DNA from: Fen-999 sp964469455
GTDB taxonomy: Bacteria; Pseudomonadota; Gammaproteobacteria; Burkholderiales; Rhodocyclaceae
Direction of reading: 5' to 3'
Assembly: GCA_964469455.1 (NCBI GenBank)
Contig: CAYXZX010000042.1
Span: 1 to 17,292 of the forward strand
Length of the DNA: 17,292 nucleotides
Below, piece after piece: positions 14,555-17,292 of this stretch. The translations under genes and the position numbers were made by a program. The notes beneath the pieces were generated by a model, which was not told where the DNA came from, did no database searches, and saw only the letters and a program-made list of their open reading frames with translations. Positions within the stretch are counted from its first letter, which is position 1. Each line of letters opens with the position of its first letter.

Positions 14555-15253
14555 GTGGCTGACAATTGCCCAAGAAACCCGCCGACCCTGGCTGAAGCGC
14601 TGCGCGACTACCGCTGGGCCAGCGACCTGACCGACGCCGAGTTCGCGCGGGTCGAGGCGGGCGTGTTCGAGCGCAAGGTTTCGCAGGGCGGCTTCATATG
14701 CCGCAAGGGCGAGGCGGTCGAGCACTGGGTGGGCCTGATCGACGGCCTGGCCAAGATGAGCACCGATCTTGACAGCGGCAAGACCGCGACACTCACGGGC
14801 CTGGCGCCCGGCGGCTGGTTTGGCGAAGGCTCGCTGCTCAAGACCGAGCCACGGCGATACGACGTGGTCGCGCTGCGCGACTCGCGCGTGGCCTACATGC
14901 GCCGCGAGACGTTTCAATGGCTGCTCGACCACAGCATCAGCTTCAACCGCTACGTCGTGATCCAGCTCAACGAGCGGCTCGGCCAGTTCATCGGCCTGCT
15001 CGAATCCGAACGCCTGCTCGACACCGATGCCCGCGTTGCGCGCTGCCTGGCCACGCTGTTCAATCCGGTGCTTTACCCGGGCCTCGGGCGGCAGCTGCAG
15101 GTATCGCAGGAGGAGATCGGCTATCTCACGGGCGTCTCGCGGCAGCGCGTCAATCGCTCGCTCAAGGTCCTGCAGTTTGCCGGCTATCTGCGGATCGATT
15201 ACGGCAGCATCACCATTCTCGACCTTCCCGGCCTGCGCCGCTTTGGCGGCTGA
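14555..15253 (+). CDS. Crp/Fnr-family transcriptional regulator
   Basis: This 232-aa regulator has an N-terminal cyclic-nucleotide-like beta barrel (about 30-120, with GGWFGEGSLL at 86-95 and RRYDVVAL at 100-107), a dimerisation helix (about 126-152) and a winged helix-turn-helix (about 182-224; recognition helix SRQRVNRSLKVL at 195-206). Four FNR-type cluster cysteines are absent, and Ser of the CRP cAMP pocket is replaced (RRY in place of RS), so the ligand is probably neither an iron-sulfur cluster nor cAMP. GTG 14555 is the only sensible start: no Shine-Dalgarno precedes it, and a TACAAT ending 6 nt before suggests a leaderless mRNA. It is divergent from the ABC/ligase operon and is its likely regulator, and perhaps its own. 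Confidence 0.88.
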   Translation: MADNCPRNPPTLAEALRDYRWASDLTDAEFARVEAGVFERKVSQGGFICRKGEAVEHWVGLIDGLAKMSTDLDSGKTATLTGLAPGGWFGEGSLLKTEPRRYDVVALRDSRVAYMRRETFQWLLDHSISFNRYVVIQLNERLGQFIGLLESERLLDTDARVARCLATLFNPVLYPGLGRQLQVSQEEIGYLTGVSRQRVNRSLKVLQFAGYLRIDYGSITILDLPGLRRFGG

Positions 15254-15300
15254 AGCGGCTTGCTGTAAAGTCGCGGCAACGCAACATCGGAGTCAACGCA

Positions 15301-15765
15301 ATGCGCGCTTTCCTGGTATTTCTTGGCCTCGTGCTGCTGGCCGCCGTCGGTTGGGTCTGGCTGACCCTGACCTGGAGCTATTCGGAAGGCGAGCGGGCCG
15401 GCTACGTGCAGAAGTTCTCGCGCAAGGGCTGGCTGTGCAAGACCTGGGAAGGGGAAATCGCCATGGTCACCATGCCCGGGGCCATTCCCGACCGCTTCGA
15501 ATTCTCGGTGCGCGACGCGGCCGTTGCCAGCCAGATCAACACGCTCGCCGGCAAGCGCATCGTGTTGTCATATGCACAGCACAAGTTCATCCCGACCAAC
15601 TGCTTTGGCGAGACCGAGTACTTTGTCACGGCCGCCCGGGCGCTTGACGAACAGCCCGCGTCTCCGGCGCCCGTCAACGTCGCGCCACCCCTCGCTCCGA
15701 ATGCTCCGGCCACACCGCCGGTCGACGCCCCCACGACCAAGTCGCCATTGAGTGCGGGTTACTAA
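15301..15765 (+). CDS. Conserved membrane-anchored protein of unknown function
   Basis: This 154-aa protein has one N-terminal hydrophobic segment (3-24), acting as signal anchor, then a soluble domain (about 27-115) containing WSYSEGERAGYVQKFSRKG, LCKTWEGE and NCFGETEYFV, and finally a Pro/Ala/Thr-rich tail (118-150). Cys46 and Cys101 could form a disulfide if the domain is outside the cytoplasm. I recognise the WSYSxGERAG..KGW.CKTWEGE pattern from a family widespread in proteobacteria with no assigned function (sometimes mislabelled 6-phosphogluconate dehydrogenase). ATG 15301 has GGAG about 9 nt upstream. It follows the Crp/Fnr gene by 47 nt on the same strand and may share its message. 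A repeat copy lies after its stop. Confidence 0.75.
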   Translation: MRAFLVFLGLVLLAAVGWVWLTLTWSYSEGERAGYVQKFSRKGWLCKTWEGEIAMVTMPGAIPDRFEFSVRDAAVASQINTLAGKRIVLSYAQHKFIPTNCFGETEYFVTAARALDEQPASPAPVNVAPPLAPNAPATPPVDAPTTKSPLSAGY

Positions 15766-15772
15766 ACGAATC

Positions 15773-15797
15773 GGCGCGCCGGCAGGGCTGACTTTCG
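15773..15797. repeat. 25-bp intergenic repeat, copy C
   Basis: Plus-strand core GGCGCGCCGGCA followed by GGGCTGACTTTCG. It differs from copy B at 2 of 25 positions. It lies 7 nt after the stop of the small membrane protein gene and 63 nt before the next gene. Here the neighbouring genes run on the plus strand, opposite to those at copies A and B. Confidence 0.75.
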
Positions 15798-15860
15798 AGC
15801 GGTCGAAACAAACCACCGCCCGTCTTTCGTAGCGACGCCCTCGACCCGGGAAAACAAGCG

Positions 15861-16379
15861 ATGATCCGTTATGACTACGTCCGGACCCGGCGCGAGGACG
15901 TCAAACCGATCCCCGCAAGCTCGGTCGGACTCACCCGCATTTTCATCAAGGCCTTCACCCGCCTCAATGTCTGGGGCTACAAGCTGAGCCGGGGCAGGCT
16001 GTTCAACACCTTCCCGGGAGGCTTCCCGATCTGCATCGTGACCACGACCGGCGCCCGATCGGTCAGGAAGCGCGCCGTGGCCCTCATCCACCTGCCGCTC
16101 GGCGAAGACAAGCTGCTTGTCGCATCCCAGGGCGGCATGGATACGCATCCGGTCTGGTACTACAACGTCAAGGCCCATCCCGAACTGGAAATCATGTTCG
16201 GTCCCGAGAGCCATCGCTACCGGGCACGCCAAGTGAGCGACGACGAGAAACGCGAACTCTGGCCGCATCTGTTGAGGCTCTATCCCGAATTCGACGAATA
16301 TCAGGCGCGAACCGACCGCAATATTCCCGTGTTCCGCTGCGAGCGGCTCGTTGTTGGGCCATTCTGCTCTCGAGTATGA
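15861..16379 (+). CDS. DUF385 / nitroreductase-quinone reductase family protein
   Basis: This 172-aa protein resembles the Ddn-like, split-barrel flavin/deazaflavin reductases. The family pattern is visible: TTTGARS (61-67) followed by basic residues, VASQGGMDTHPVWYYNVKAHPELEI (87-111) and GPESHRYRARQV (114-125), and a helical end with YPEFDEYQARTDRNIPVF. In actinobacteria such proteins use F420H2 to reduce quinones or nitro compounds. The usual SGKxR after TTTGAR is SVRKR here, and betaproteobacteria generally lack a standard F420 system, so cofactor and activity are open. The ribosome site is weak (GGGAAAA). A hydrophobic/basic N-terminal segment around 24-45 may contact the membrane. The gene ends just inside the promoter proposed for the next gene. 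Confidence 0.75.
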   Translation: MIRYDYVRTRREDVKPIPASSVGLTRIFIKAFTRLNVWGYKLSRGRLFNTFPGGFPICIVTTTGARSVRKRAVALIHLPLGEDKLLVASQGGMDTHPVWYYNVKAHPELEIMFGPESHRYRARQVSDDEKRELWPHLLRLYPEFDEYQARTDRNIPVFRCERLVVGPFCSRV

Positions 16380-16380
16380 T
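16351..16380 (+). promoter_or_regulatory. Candidate promoter of the PAS-GAF gene
   Basis: TTGTTG (16351-16356) and TATGAT (16375-16380) are 18 nt apart and overlap the end of the preceding gene. Transcription would start near 16387, about 23 nt before the TTG start, in an AT-rich patch. Confidence 0.4.
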
Positions 16381-16409
16381 GAACTAATAATATTGCTGGA
16401 GCCATAATA

Positions 16410-17291
16410 TTGGACGCCCAACTGCTTCCCGAGATAATCCTCGACACGATGGGGGACGTGGCGGTCGTGCTCGATCGCGAAGGACGAATTGTCATTTTTA
16501 ACCAAGCAGCCACGGTTCTCACGGGCTACAGTTTCAGGGAACTGGAAAACAAATACATCTGGGATTACCTGATTCCGACGGAGCGGCACTCTGATGTGCG
16601 CGGTGTATTTGACGACCTGATGCATGACCGCCTCATCGGAACCTACCAGAACGAGTGGGTCATGAAGGACGGCAGCCGTCTCCTGTTGGATTGGCGAAAT
16701 ACCGTGCTGCGGAATGCTGATGGTCAAGTAACTCACGTGGTCGCGCTAGGTACCGACATCACGGAAAAGAAGAGGTTCGAGGAAGAGCTTCTTCAGGCAA
16801 GACAGAATGCCGAACTGGCTGCCGCTCAGAGTCGGGCACAGGCTGCACTGCTTCAACTCTCTCTTTCCGACCTTCCCATGCAGGAATACCTGCAGACGGC
16901 ACTGCAGACCATGTTGGCTAGCGTGCCGTGGCTGGCCCTGCTGCCCAAGGGTGGCATCTTCCTGACGCAGGAGCAGGGTAGAGGTCAGGCACTGGAGTTG
17001 GTCGCTCACTATAAGCTCGCCCCGCAACTGCTCACCCTATGCGCGATGGTTCAGTTCGGATACTGCCTTTGCGGTCGAGCCGCGCAGGAAAAGACGATCC
17101 AGTTCGCACACTGCATTGACCATCGCCATGACATCACCTTTGACGGCATTGCACCACACGGCCATTACAACCTGCCCATCATGCACGGTGAGCAGGTCTT
17201 GGGGGTAATCGTCTTTTACATTCCCGACGGATACCTTGAAAGTCCTGCGAAACCCGTGAACGATTGTGCGTTGGTCATGTCTGAAGGATGA
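16410..17291 (+). CDS. PAS-GAF sensory protein, C-terminally short
   Basis: This 293-aa protein has a PAS domain (about 4-118: ILDTMGDVAVVLDREGRIVIFN, GYSFRELENKYIWDYLIP, then VVALGTDITEKKRFEEEL), a coiled-coil linker (120-150) and a GAF domain (about 158-283: GYCLCGRAAQ at 217-226, APHGHYNLPI, EQVLGVIVFYI). Such modules usually sit before a histidine kinase or GGDEF output domain. Here the frame ends in KPVNDCALVMSEG, without the last GAF helix or any output domain. TTG 16410 is the start because GGAG lies 8 nt upstream and the PAS domain follows at once. The stop overlaps an ATG (ATGA at 17288-17291), so either a coupled downstream gene begins there or a frameshift separates the protein from its output domain beyond the window. 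Confidence 0.8.
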   Translation: MDAQLLPEIILDTMGDVAVVLDREGRIVIFNQAATVLTGYSFRELENKYIWDYLIPTERHSDVRGVFDDLMHDRLIGTYQNEWVMKDGSRLLLDWRNTVLRNADGQVTHVVALGTDITEKKRFEEELLQARQNAELAAAQSRAQAALLQLSLSDLPMQEYLQTALQTMLASVPWLALLPKGGIFLTQEQGRGQALELVAHYKLAPQLLTLCAMVQFGYCLCGRAAQEKTIQFAHCIDHRHDITFDGIAPHGHYNLPIMHGEQVLGVIVFYIPDGYLESPAKPVNDCALVMSEG

Positions 17292-17292
17292 C

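Noticed and set aside
14544..14570. CAATTG repeats near the regulator start as an FNR or CRP box
   Set aside because: Neither TTGAT-N4-ATCAA nor TGTGA-N6-TCACA is present; CAATTG is self-palindromic and short. Only the longer ATTGTAG/CTACAAT repeat was kept.
12708..14630. A 640-codon open frame on the plus strand opposite the acyl-CoA synthetase
   Set aside because: Same shadow effect; the minus-strand frame has all ANL superfamily motifs in order.

Overview
The window looks like chromosomal DNA of a GC-rich betaproteobacterium. Three things point there: the tRNA-Tyr/tRNA-Gly/tRNA-Thr/tuf gene order at the left edge, a PhaM-type polyhydroxyalkanoate granule protein, and a Liv-type ABC operon flanked by two CoA ligases. 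Rhodocyclales or relatives is my best guess from memory of gene order, not a demonstrated placement. I see no CRISPR array, rRNA, transposase or phage gene.

Left edge (1-545): minus-strand start of tuf, preceded by tRNA-Thr(GGT), tRNA-Gly(TCC) and tRNA-Tyr(GTA), with a near-consensus sigma-70 promoter. Region 546-4104 (plus strand): a membrane-anchored class I methyltransferase, an orphan ParA/MinD-like ATPase, and a membrane histidine kinase with a C-terminal receiver-like domain that has lost key residues. A NarL-type response regulator (minus strand, 4101-4736) converges on the kinase, and both stop codons lie in one CTAG tetranucleotide. Upstream of the regulator and divergent from it is the PhaM gene (4865-5281), which overlaps tail-to-tail with an AEC-family permease (5252-6148).

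The core (6213-14465, minus strand) reads as one operon of about 8.3 kb. In transcription order it encodes a long-chain-type acyl-CoA synthetase, LivG, LivH, LivM, a periplasmic binding protein, LivF and a PaaK-like ligase. Junctions are tight (TGATG, 3 nt, ATGA). The likely job is ABC import of an organic acid, aromatic or fatty/alicyclic, coupled to CoA activation. A divergent Crp/Fnr-family regulator starts about 90 bp away. The gap carries a perfect inverted repeat (ATTGTAG, 12 bp, CTACAAT) whose two arms each contain a TACAAT -10-like hexamer, one per direction, and the regulator appears to have a leaderless GTG start.

Right side (15301-17291, plus strand): a small membrane-anchored conserved protein with no known function, a DUF385/nitroreductase-like protein, and a TTG-started PAS-GAF protein whose C-terminus looks cut short.

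The most notable items outside the genes are three intergenic copies of a 25-bp repeat ending in GGCTGACTTTCG, one of them in a long palindrome between the binding-protein gene and livF; the symmetric divergent promoter; and C10 and C8 tracts inside the adjacent methyltransferase and ParA-like genes. I did not find a clearly new multi-gene system. The closest candidates are the methyltransferase/ParA/degenerate-hybrid-kinase group and the repeat family.
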